Positions 10,960 to 20,947 of a DNA stretch of 64,000 bases are shown piece by piece (the first letter of the stretch is position 1; each line of letters begins with the position of its first letter). The notes below the pieces were generated by a model, which saw only the letters and a program-made list of their open reading frames with translations, did not search any database and was not told the origin of the DNA. A program made the translations under genes and the position numbers. The DNA comes from Atriophallophorus winterbourni (Eukaryota; Platyhelminthes; Trematoda; Plagiorchiida; Microphallidae). The stretch covers positions 1 through 64,000 of the forward strand of contig JACCGJ010005102.1 of the NCBI GenBank assembly GCA_013407085.1. The letters are read 5' to 3'.

Positions 10960-11112
10960 AGCATCTCTTAGATATGGTTCATACAATGAACCATGAGGTT
11001 CGAACACAGAATCACGAAGTGATTAATGGTCAAGCGCTCAATGTACTGACACACCATCAAAGTAATGTGTTGATGGTGTGTGCGGGAAATGTGAGCAATG
11101 TATCACTTCAGA
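10960..11112. repeat. Dispersed repeat, family B fragment
   Basis: It shares GAATCACGAAGTGATT, TCAAGCGCTC and GGAAATGTGAGCAATG with the family B copies at 2520 and 43850. It abuts the broken 3' side of the minus-strand CR1 copy. Confidence 0.6.
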
Positions 11113-11114
11113 TG

Positions 11115-14100
11115 GTAGGTAATTTTTGGTTTTAAGATTAAATAAAGCTTGAAAGACACGTTTCGACGTTATATTTATTTCACTCATTGCAATCGTGATT
11201 GAAATGGTTTCATTTGAGATATAAATTGCATGTTCTCTCGGGCTGAATGAAAGGTGAATAAAATGTGTGACCAATGCTTCAACAGTTTGATGACGTGTTC
11301 ACAGACGCAACTCCAGGTTTCATCTTAGCTTGATTGTTACCCATACGATAAAGTGTTTTGGGGTTGAGCTCCATCATGCGTTATATCTCTTCTTGGAAGT
11401 ACAACTTGTGTTGGATGAGAAATTTGTTTTCTTTTACCGCCGTAAACGGAATGTTTACCAGGTCTCTGATGATGGGTTTTGCGATGGTTTCGCCAAGCAA
11501 TGTTTCGTCCCACTTACGAGTTCGGCTTCCTAAATTAATTAAATTTGTCCTGAGGACAAATTGGGGGCTCAATTCTATTGAACTTTTGAGATTAGATATC
11601 AGCCATGTCCAAAACTCACGTACGCTGATGGTTTTCGGTTGGCAGTTAAACGTGTTTTTCAGAACATCACTCAACGCCATAGTGTTGATCCACCTAACTC
11701 TTTTACGGACATCACTTGTTCTTACAGCTTTAAACCGATAGTCAAACTAATCCCAGTGGACTTTTGTATGCAACGTTATCAACGTCGTGTTCATTGCTTG
11801 TCAGAACGAGATCTAGGAGTGAAGGTACATCGGTTCCGCGTTATCGGGTATTACAGGCAATGTGGTTATAAAGAGGAATATCGTCAAACAACACACTAAA
11901 TGCGCGTTCGAGGGAGTGTTCTGGGTAAATGGTACTGCTCTGCAGATTCGGTAAATTGAAGTCACCCATAATCAAAAATCCACAAGTGTATCTGGAAGTA
12001 ACCATGCGTATTTTATCCAGTAGGGCCAGATTGCAAGTTTCCTATGAAGACGGTGGGCGATATACTACTTCTAAAACACAGTCTTCGCCGTTAGCTAATC
12101 GGACTGAGCACCAGAGTGTATCCAGTAATACGATGCCAATATATCTGTAATCTCACGGCGAAGAAGGTTTTGGCTATAATACAAAGCTACTCCTCCTCCT
12201 CCTCTGGTTTCACGTTCATGACGAATAAATGACATTCCTGGTAATTCTAGTTCACTATTTGTTTGCTGAGTCTGCAGCCACGTTTCCGTTACGGCGATGA
12301 TGTCTTTTTTTCAAGGATTTATGGTTGAAAAAGTTATTACTTCACAACACCACAGGATTACGGTATGAATAAAAACAGGAAAAATACAATAGTATAAAAG
12401 CAATAGTGAATATCAAACGTAAGGCTCACGAATGTTATTCTTTTGCATATGTGAGTCCAATTTCGCTTTAAAAGCCGCCAAGCAAGGAGAGTCCACCACA
12501 TGTTTGGGTAGGGAATTCCGAAGAACATTTCAGAAAAACTGCACGCAGTTCACCGATTTTGTTTCCGAGACATTGTACCTTCGTGTAGATGCATTTCGTA
12601 GTTTTTTATCAACAAGGATGGTGTGTGGGAAAGGAGGCTAGCGAATCGCAGAATATCTGTTAGGCTGACTACTCCGTGGTTGGCATTTGAAGGTCTTTTG
12701 CTTGCAAGGGTGCTGATCGATTTGAGGTTTTACTGTTAAAATACAGTGATCTATAGTGTCGGCTACATTTGTTCCTGATACGTCAACTACTGATTGACTT
12801 GGTGGTGTTTCTACTGGAATTTGTGGTGCGTCTATCTGTCCAATATGAAGTTTCAATGCGCTTAGTCTAATTTCTCATGGTATTAGCCTGCGGCCATTTC
12901 CCAACGAGTTTTGACTGTGTTCAACATATCTTTACGCAAGAACGTTATTTTAAGTGGCTTAGGACCGATGCCCTTATAATTCGTAGAATTGGGAATGCGG
13001 AACGTGTCCGTCATAGCTACATCATGTAAGCCAAGTACATCACTGATGAATATTCATTGTAGCTGATCGTGTTTGTGCTGCACTGCTTTATCGGTTGCTT
13101 TATCAGCAGGATTAAACTTCGATCATCCCTCTGCTTCGTTTGGGCTTGCTGCTGGGCGTTTCGGGCCCTTCAATACCTGTGCACATTAGCAAAGATCCTT
13201 GCAGTGGTCTCTGAACGCTCCCTACGCAGGAAAAAAGCGTATGGTAAGATGTTTTCTAGATCCCTTTCAGAGTTGACCGTGATTTTATGCAGTCTTGTCT
13301 GACCCAGATATGATGAAGTGGGTTTAGGATTCGGTCGTATCAATGATAGTTGTTCAACTGGCTGCAAGTCCATGTTGCTGCACAACCTTCTCCATTCTTC
13401 TGTAGCCTGCTTTAGCCTGTCCCATAGTAAGGTGGCACTCGTTTCCTTTACGTTGATGCAAATGACGCTTAGTCTATGGAGCGAATGTACACTGTGTGTC
13501 TGTCACTTTCGCTGATTGCGGGGCGTTTCAACTGCGTTAGATCGAATACCTAGCGTGTCAACTTTACGAGTATGTTGCACCGTGACTTTTAGTTTTAAAC
13601 CTGAGCTTTTTCGCTGAACCTTAGAAATTAGCAGGTGACTTTGGCTCGCGATTTTAAATGTGTTGTCTTGATGAAAAATACTCTTCAAGACTCTCCGGCA
13701 CAATTGAAACAGCTGAACCTTCTTGTCGAATGATCTTCGAAGATGCATCTTTTATCTGACTGCCATTACCGTCAGTGGTTTCCGATTAATCGAAACCTAT
13801 AAGACCAAACTGAGAATTCTGAACGATGACCAGAGTCTCTACCGATGCCTCAAACGTTTCTATGAGGAGCTCTAAACTCAGCATTCGATCATCCAGATCG
13901 CTTTGCTTAACATTTGTTCGAGCAGCTAAATCTGCGTTTGATGTCGTTTGAACATTTTTTACGCACGTAGCATACACCAGTTATGTTTTCATCATTTAGG
14001 ATCGATATCGCCTCAACAAATTTTCACCTTTTGCGTGACACGTGTAGGAACAGTTGCGACACGTAACAGATTTGACCTTACCACTGGCGACTCTCATGCA

Positions 14101-14553
14101 GACGACGCAAGGTTCGCGAACATCAGATCGTTTCATGTTAACGGGGCCAACCAAATGTACAAATCAGAGCACAAAAATCGATACGGCAGTGGTTGGTTTG
14201 TGTGGTACTGTGTTGACGGAGAGTGACGAGTTGTACGAATATTTCGTCACCCAATTTAGCCGCGAAGTTGTTAGCCTCCGTTGGGAATATTGGTGTGACA
14301 TTGATTTCACGTTGAGTAGCTCCCGTAGTAGTAAACACCGATAGGTTGATCTAACAGCACAAACACAAATGCGTTTCAAATAAACGAACGAAATGTAGCA
14401 AATCCACGGGTGACGCACACAAAGATCGACACGTCGTAGATGGAAAATTCTTGTATGATTAGATCCGTCGTAGCAAACTTTCAGATAGAAATCCGTAACT
14501 CAAACCGATCGGATGAAAACTATGAAAGTTGGAAATTAATCCGATCTCACGTC
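11115..14553 (-). mobile_element. CR1-like element, 5' half (ORF1, endonuclease, start of RT), 3' part missing
   Basis: Read on the minus strand this parallels the plus-strand full-length CR1 at 33976-37830. It has the same 5' UTR (14553 down to about 14100), ORF1 (about 13977-12640), endonuclease (about 12600-11900 including GDFNLPN) and the start of RT (about 11680-11120, ending at the KRVFQALFNLKT block). The frame has many shifts. LINE copies normally lose the 5' end, so loss of the 3' end points to a later deletion or rearrangement at about 11115. A 218-bp CR1 tail is inserted at 12305-12522. Confidence 0.85.
12305..12522 (-). mobile_element. 5'-truncated CR1 tail inserted into a CR1 endonuclease
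   Basis: On the minus strand the host endonuclease reads up to TTTCTGAAATGTTC (forward 12523 and up) and resumes at GACATCATCGCCGTAACGG (12304 and down). The uninterrupted plus-strand copy at 36090-36135 shows these joined. The 218-bp insert matches the CR1 3' region at 29975-30240 and 48950-49130, and ends with AACCATAAATCCTTG plus an A run. Confidence 0.8.
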
Positions 14554-15140
14554 AAGATGCTCTGTTATGGTGTAGAAGTTTTTCGACTTGGCAGTAAACC
14601 GTATGGTAAATCGACAACTGGTTCTTGTTTTACGTGACTTACTGACCCCGGTAAGTTCAAACAGAGGTCATGACTATCACTCTTGGTCAAACAGTGACCG
14701 CGTTCTTTTGTATTAACGGGAATGCACGTTTTGCTCGGTGAATGAGCCAAGTGTGTTTGCCCTGGCCCGAGTGACTTGACACTAATAATTTTTTGCAGGC
14801 TTTTCAGTCATTATTCTTGTGTATCGATTGGTACTTAATCACGTTCCGTGTTGTGACTATCACCCTTTAGCTGACGATTTTTCTCTCAGAAATGAACCGT
14901 TACCCCGAATACCAACAAATATTATTTTCTTGACAACGAAAACATTTTTCACTAGAGTTTCGACTTAAATACGGCGAGAACTCCATTCCTATCCTTAATT
15001 TCAGCACATCTGTTCCAACTCTCGCCAACGCTATGTAATTTCAAATACTAGATTTGCAACAACCGTTTCACTTTAATAACGGCTGAGTGAATGTTCCACG
15101 ATGATTTTACTCAAGGGTGTATTCACTAGAGTCGCCCTTT
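14554..15140. other. Non-coding, with faint PLE 3'-region similarity
   Basis: Around 14854-14905 the phrase GACTATCACCCTTTAGCTGACG then GAACCGTTACC resembles the PLE 3' region with the hammerhead-like core seen on the minus strand at 4391, but the stem is not preserved. Otherwise nothing is recognised. Confidence 0.4.
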
Positions 15141-15275
15141 GATCTATCATACATAAGTGTAGGTATTGTATAGTATGAAAGTACAAGCCTGATCCAGGCA
15201 AAGTGCCGTACAGTCAGAGACTGTACGTGGGCTACGATACTGGCAGGTTTCCCAGGCCTAGACAGATATGAGAAA
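15141..15275 (+). repeat. Family D repeat, left copy of an inverted pair
   Basis: It contains TATGAAAGTACAAGCCTGAT, CCAGGCAAAGTGCCG and the perfect 8-bp hairpin GTACAGTC-AGA-GACTGTAC, then GTTTCCCAGGCCTAGAC. Its inverted partner is at 15795-15915 and a third copy is at 6170-6275. Confidence 0.72.
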
Positions 15276-15794
15276 GTAAATAGAAATTGTAGTGAAACTC
15301 CAGCGTGTTTCAGTATGAAGCTCCCTACCGTTGGTCAATCAATTTAGCACAGTGTTAGCTGCACAGCACAGAAATGCTGTGGACAGAAATATGTAGACAA
15401 AGCATTGACTTGAAAACGACTGTTGGATTAATAATCACGAATCAACGAAAATGGTCGAAACACACAAAATGCAGCTGTGAATGCGGAGAACGTGTGGGTA
15501 CGAAAAAATCTGTATTTGCACACAATTGTATCATGCATTCACCGTGAGCGAATGCGTGGTCTGTGCAATGGTTAGGGAGAGACAGAATGCCCATCATTCG
15601 CGAGCCTTGGGGATAATAGAATTAAAGTTCGCACATGCATACATTAGAATACACAGCCTGTGTCACTAATAGCTTACGTTCGCTCAGAATCAAGGTTCCA
15701 CGATAGTCATGGTCCCCATATGGTGGTACAATCCAAAGTAAACACTTTTCCGAATGGCATAACAGATGGGTTTCGTTGTTCTGGCTGAGGGATC
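15276..15794. other. Spacer between inverted family D repeats
   Basis: About 520 bp with no conserved ORF. It could be the interior of a non-autonomous DNA transposon if the flanking repeats are true terminal inverted repeats, or unrelated DNA between two separate insertions. Confidence 0.4.
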
Positions 15795-15915
15795 ATCTAA
15801 TAGCTCGAGGCCTGGGCAACCTGACAATATCTTAGCCCACGTGCAGTCTCTGACTGTGCGGCACTTTACCTGGATCAGGCTTGTGCTTTCATACCTACAT
15901 CATACATAATAGCTC
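15795..15915 (-). repeat. Family D repeat, right inverted copy
   Basis: The reverse complement of 15141-15275 with scattered changes: GAAAGCACAAGCCTGATCC, then AGGTAAAGTGCCGCACAGTC, ending in the AGGCCT block. Changes within the hairpin largely leave wobble pairs. Confidence 0.72.
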
Positions 15916-16149
15916 GATCAATACCGTGTTAACAAACTTGGAATAATTTTTATTTAGGTTATACGATTATAATTCATCAAAGTCCTTAAGGTTTATGGGT
16001 TGTCAAAGACATATTGGAATGCATGCGATAAATATATGTTCACGTTAGTTATCTTATATTCTTCAATTCAGTCCTTCGACAAAATCCACGCGCTTTTTTA
16101 AAATATAAATGAAAATCCTTCAAGCAACAAGATTTAATAAATTCGAAAG

Positions 16150-16930
16150 CAATACATTTACAAACTTAAACTGGGATCCCTAGAGTTGTGCTTACTTTCA
16201 ATAGTAATACCCGGTTCTCAATATTTGCTAAAACATCACAATTATTCACATTTGAGTCAGTGTCAACTGACCTTGACCATAAATGGAATTCGATTAACGC
16301 GAACACACGCTGTGTTAGGCAATGCACTTCTGTAGCGATACTGACGATAAAAAGCGAACTCATCGAAATGTTAGTCGCCGACTTGCATGTTGAATTAAAA
16401 TTCAAATCAGCCGAGTCAAACATCTGCAACCGAACACACAAAACGGTCTTCCTACCGTATGTCAAGAGCACATTCGAAGGAATAAGTAGAATTTTGAATA
16501 ACGCAGGTATAGGAGCAACGTATTAGGGAAGTAGAACTATCCGGTCCCTATTAGTGACCCTCAAGGATTTGCGACGAACTGTATATATTAAATCAAATGT
16601 AAGGGTTGCCCCGGTGTTTACATTTAACAAATGTCTAGAGAGCTTTGCTCTAGGATCAACGAACATAGAAAACAAATAGGAAAGCAACCCGTAAATTCCA
16701 GTGAGTATCAATCGTTGTTACAGGATACTTCCCTAGCTGAGCACGTAGTAGGCACGTGCCACAATGTGAATCTTTATAACGTGGAGGTGATGAGGCGGGG
16801 TGTGAAACCATATAGAGAAAGACTTCACGCGGTGGTTGAGATTGTGAAGGGAACGGAGGCCACAATAGTCGGTGCACATTATCAGCCCGTCAAGGTCAGT
16901 CGAGCCTCCTCCTGGTGCGACAAGATCAGG
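16150..16930 (+). mobile_element. Penelope-like element remnant (RT C-terminus and GIY-YIG region)
   Basis: An open frame at 16188-16526 ends in TVFLPYVKSTFEGISRILNN, the PLE block that links RT to the endonuclease. After a frameshift, KCKGCPGVYI then SRELCSRINEHRKQ (16590-16680) matches the GIY-YIG region of PLEs (CxxCxxxYIGETxRxLxxRIxEH), and LAEHVVGTCHNV follows (16734-16765). Stops and shifts make it inactive. The first 80 or so residues of the open frame are not clearly PLE. A related EHVLDTCHSV remnant lies at 48754-48940 on the minus strand. Confidence 0.72.
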
Positions 16931-17364
16931 AAATGAATGGAATGGCCTAGATGACCCGAAAAGAAGGGATAAAAGCCCGGATGTTGGCCACCTGCCACCC
17001 AGGAATTGATAACCTGAGAATTTTGCATAATTTATGAATAATGGATCAGAAGTCGGCCGATAATCCGAAGCAGGTGCAAATGTCACGCGATGTGTGCAAA
17101 CGGTTCTTATATGAATAACCAGTTGTGTGATTAATAATACGTGTAATAAACGTTCTGTGCGAAACACGTTGACTTCCTGTTCACTAAAATAGCAAAGGCT
17201 GATGTGAATGCAGTGATTAAGGTAGATGTGGCTGACATCCACAATCCTGCGTACGGTACTGATGTGGGTACTAATTAACGTACGCAACTCCTAATGCACA
17301 CAGGACTATCGGTCAGTAAACATGGCGCACACCTGCGACGACAAAGCTATTAGGTGATGACAAA
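16931..17364. other. No recognised feature
   Basis: A long open frame on the minus strand across this interval overlaps the PLE remnant antisense and shows no protein-family signature, so I treat it as chance. Confidence 0.4.
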
Positions 17365-18155
17365 TCATGCATCGTACAAGGAATAGCGTGCATGGAAACA
17401 CGCGACTTCGTTGGTCTCACCAAATGGAATTCGACGGAATTGGTAGAGTTTCCCGGTAGCTTCGAATGCGGTGAATGGTTTATCCCCGTCACGTAGTGGT
17501 ATTTGGTGATATGCGCTCCGCAGATCTAGAGTACTGAAAACATTGTAAACAGCGACATTTTCAACTAGTTGATCGATCCTTGGCAAAGGGTAAGCATCAA
17601 GTTGCGTGAACCTGTTAATTGTCTGGCTATAATCAATAACTAACCGCTTTTTGTGACGTTCGCTGGTAGTAATTAAAACCTGAGCCCGCCAGGGTGAAGA
17701 TGATGGCTCAATTATACCTTCTTTCAACAATTGTTCAATCTCCGATCTGATGAAACGCTCATCGACAAAAGAGTGGCGTCTGGATTTAGTGGCTATAGGC
17801 TTGCAGTCAGCAGATAAGTTTTTGAAGAGAGACGGAGGTGTGACTTTGGCTGCCATAAGTCCACATATAGAGAGCGAAGGTTTGGGGCCTCCGAACGGGA
17901 TCTCGACCTTTTCGTGCATTTTCAAAAAGTCATGTCCAAACAGTACATCTGCACACAGATTAGGCATGACTGAAAATTTGAATTGTGGATAAACTGATTT
18001 CTTGTAGCGAATGGGTAGGTAAACCATGCCTTCGGTTTGACTCGTATGTTCGGCATTAGCAAGAGTTATTTTGTTTATACACGGAACTAGTTCCCAAGAG
18101 TTCTTACGAACAACCGCGGAATTTATGTAGTTCTCAGAGCTCCCACAGACTGGAC
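17365..18155 (-). pseudogene. Ty3/Gypsy-type LTR retrotransposon pol fragment (protease to RT)
   Basis: Minus-strand reading. A retropepsin-like segment starts near 18150 (GSSENYIN, then the ADVLFGHDFL flap-side block). It is followed by the RT N-terminus with EQLLKEGIIEPSSSPW and VIDYSQTINRFTQLDAYPLPRI, then LDLRSAYHQIPL and YQFRRIPFG (about 17620-17420). The reading frame is lost just after the RIPFG box. The YxDD box, RNase H, integrase and LTRs are not seen. The protease site normally written DTGSS reads VCGSS here, so the catalytic Asp is gone. A dead remnant. Confidence 0.85.
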
Positions 18156-18357
18156 AAGTGGTCTGTCAGCCGACGATGTTACAAACTGCACACCATGTCT
18201 GGGGCAAGCTGATCATAAAGATAAAAATGATAGTAAAAAGGCACCGAAGCTTGGACTGTCCACCTTATCAACGTAAAGAAGTATCTCCCAAAAAAGCCCC
18301 AATTATGTACAGCATTCAGAAGGAAATAGTAGCCAATATCATGATATGATTAACGGG
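18156..18357. other. Short intergenic segment
   Basis: Non-coding sequence between the Gypsy remnant and the serpin poly(A) signal. Confidence 0.4.
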
Positions 18358-18363
18358 TTTATT
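18358..18363 (-). terminator. Serpin polyadenylation signal AATAAA
   Basis: AATAAA on the minus strand, 114 bp downstream of the serpin stop codon at 18477-18479. It is a canonical signal at a reasonable 3' UTR length. Confidence 0.65.
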
Positions 18364-18476
18364 AAAAGCATTCAACAATGATACGCGTGCGTACGCTGTT
18401 TCAAACAGTCATAAAGTAAAATGTACTTTTCTGTAAAGAAAGATTCACAGCCAATGTTTCGTGAAGATGAAGAAGT

Positions 18477-19817
18477 TCACAGCAATTCAGGTTTGACAAC
18501 GTGACCAATGAATACGGGCACGGTTTTGTCACAGACAATAGCCACAAAGAATGGTTTATTGACACGGAACTCTGGTTTGGGAATGAAACACATTGCTACT
18601 GCCACCATTCCAGTGGCAGCAGCTGCGGTTGCACCAGATTCGTCAACCTGGAAAAAGGACAGTACTTGGTTATGTTATCCGTGTCATGTTTTTTTACGCT
18701 TCGTAAACATATGTTCGACATACCTCAAGGACTGCCTTGTGATACGCTGATTGGATGTACAGCCTCGGGTCGGTGCACATCTTGGTGAGATCAGCACTGT
18801 CAGAGAAGAGAGACTTCATCCCACATGCGGATAGGTGGCTCTTCAAATTGATTGGATCTTTGACATCCAATTTAAATTTTGGAAGATTCAGCATCACCTT
18901 TTCCTCGATGAAATTGGAGTTTAAAATGGCCGCCAGTTTCCCCTCTTTCCTGAGTTCTGTGACCAAATTCGGTAGCCCTGCTTGTTGATTCGGAAGCACG
19001 ATAAGCATTTCCCAACTAAATTGAGCATTAATAATAAAGGCGATTTTCTTACTTTGTTCCACGAAAAGGCAGTTTCAATGCCAATGCATCAAATTCCTGA
19101 AGCTCCACAAATGGGTACTTCTCTTCCTTAAACATCATGGGAACTTTCATTTTCGAACCATCCAAACAATGAAAGTCTTCTTCATGTGTATGCATTTTAT
19201 TGAATTCCTCTTTCCAGAATCCTTGAAACAAATGTATTTGAATTAACACCCACCTTTAAAATAGAGGGCGTTCATCAGTACCAAAGTTGTATCATTACTG
19301 AGCGCCCCCTGTGGCAAGAGATCCTTGATTTTTTCTTTGGTCTGCTTCTCAACCCACTGGTTCATATGCTGACGCATCGCTTCCAAATCTTTAAGAGCAT
19401 TTAATTTTTCGGCAGACGCGTCATAATATTTTGCCAGCGTTTGCTCGTAAGCTTCGACAATCTTGGCCTCTTTTAGTAGGAACATCCTGTTTGCGATGGA
19501 GACATCAACCCCTGCAGTCGGCTTGAAATACTCCATCAGATTTGACCCGAAAGTTTGATGCAGCGCTTCAGAGGTTCCTTCTTTCGATATGCACAACGCA
19601 TTTAACATTTCGGTTTTCGTGACACCATCAGCACCGGCCAAGGCCATTAGGCACGCTGTGTAGATACTCACGGGTGACAAAAGTACATTTTGTAAGTTGC
19701 CTGCAATATTTACAATCGACATTAATATTCAATGTTAGACCAACCTCCTTGTTCAGCAGAAATCTGGTCGTACAATTTGCTCGTAAATTGGGACAAAGCT
19801 TGTTTTACTTCCGCCAT
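18477..19817 (-). CDS. Serpin (serine/cysteine protease inhibitor family), complete five-exon gene
   Basis: Minus-strand exons are 19817-19745, 19700-19254, 19221-19053, 19015-18724 and 18647-18477. Introns are 44, 32, 37 and 76 bp, all GT-AG. The spliced length is 1152 nt, giving 383 aa, the normal size of a serpin core. It starts MAEVKQALSQFTSKLYDQIS with no signal peptide, so an intracellular (clade B-like) location is likely. Visible hallmarks are NVLLSPVSIYTACLMALAGA, ALYFKGFWKEEF, and the reactive-loop hinge DESGATAAAATGMV. The C-terminus includes NKPFF and FIGHVVKPELL. The Ala-rich hinge predicts an inhibitory serpin. Counting from the hinge Gly (P15) puts P1 at Met and P1' at Cys, which would suit elastase- or chymotrypsin-like proteases, but this is a count, not a test. 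The start ATG is the first in frame. A poly(A) signal lies 114 bp past the stop. Confidence 0.93.
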
Positions 19818-20389
19818 CTTCGCGCTATTGTAGCGTATCATTCAAAAATCAGCTAGTTTTAATTTGTCTAATTTACCAATCACATTGCTGTACACGTGAT
19901 GGCGTATTGATTATGCTATCAAAGAACGATGATGATTGGTACAGACAGGCCTCGGTTTTGGTTTGTCTGTCTGTGTGCAGACGACACCATCCGACATGTG
20001 TTGATGAGAATTTTCAGTCGAACAATAGGAAACCCACTAGTCCGCTTTAATTTAAGACAATTTTAAAAGCATCGTGGTTCCACCTATAATTAAACCGATT
20101 TTTGCAATATACAGTAGATTAAAAGTGAAATCCAACAAATAGGTGTTTTAGTCTGGGGTCCGAGCTTTTGGAGGTAATCCATTTCCTTTTATAGCGAGAA
20201 ATAGAATAGTTAAGAGTAAGACAATGTAAAATAAGTGTCTTGTAATCATTATAAGAGGAAACAGTGAATGGGAGTTAACCCAGAGGTGAACGCAGCCACT
20301 GAAATGGTTCGGTTAGGGCAGTAAAGATAATTTCTGAGGATAGAGATTTCCAGAGAAATCTTAGTCGAGCCGAGGACAAGATCCTCTTA
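19818..20389. other. Region upstream of the serpin, no gene seen
   Basis: It must hold the serpin promoter and 5' UTR, but no TATA box or other element stands out well enough to call. Confidence 0.4.
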
Positions 20390-20935
20390 GTGTGCAGGCT
20401 AGCTCACTATTTTCGTGCGACCCCAATATTACCTGCAAATTGATTTCAACGTACATCCGTCCTCATGTTGAATATGCTATACCGGTATGGGATCCTTGGT
20501 TGAAAAAAGATATTCTGCCATTAGAAACTTCACAGCGCAAAGCGACAAAACTCGTCCTGGGACTGTCAAATTATCCATACGAAACGGGACTTAAATTATT
20601 GAATTTGTATTCGGCTCAATACAGACGGAAACGAGAAGCACTAATATTCATTTGGACAGTGCTTAATCAAACGAATCATCATTGCGGTCATTTGTTTCAT
20701 CTTTCCCATAATACACATCTGCGAGGTCACCCATCGAAACTTTACCAACAGCATAGCAGGGTGAACTGCCGCAAATATGCATTTTCCGTTCGCAATGTGC
20801 AACTGTGGAACAGTTTACCTACTCGTGTGGTACAATCTGGAACTGTTGAAGTTTTCAAGAAATCACTAGATATCGACATGGAAAAGTATGTTTTTTTATG
20901 TTTGACAATAATCTAACAATATTTTGATATTTTTA
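20390..20935 (+). mobile_element. CR1-like element, 3' coding end
   Basis: It encodes the conserved CR1 RT tail: STYIRPHVEYAIPVWDPWLK, RKATKLVLGLSNYPYE and NCRKYAFSVRNVQLWNSLP, as an open frame of about 174 codons. It is 5' truncated. A closely similar piece is at 28737-28995. The next CR1 copy starts only about 15 bp downstream. Confidence 0.85.
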
Positions 20936-20947
20936 CCATCCGACCCA

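Noticed and set aside
14854..14905. A fifth hammerhead-like core
   Set aside because: GCTGACGA and GAACCGTTACC are present, but the hairpin between them does not pair and GAAA is changed. Listed only as a PLE trace.
16733..17287. Minus-strand open frame of 184 codons
   Set aside because: It overlaps the PLE coding remnant antisense and shows no domain, so I take it as a shadow.
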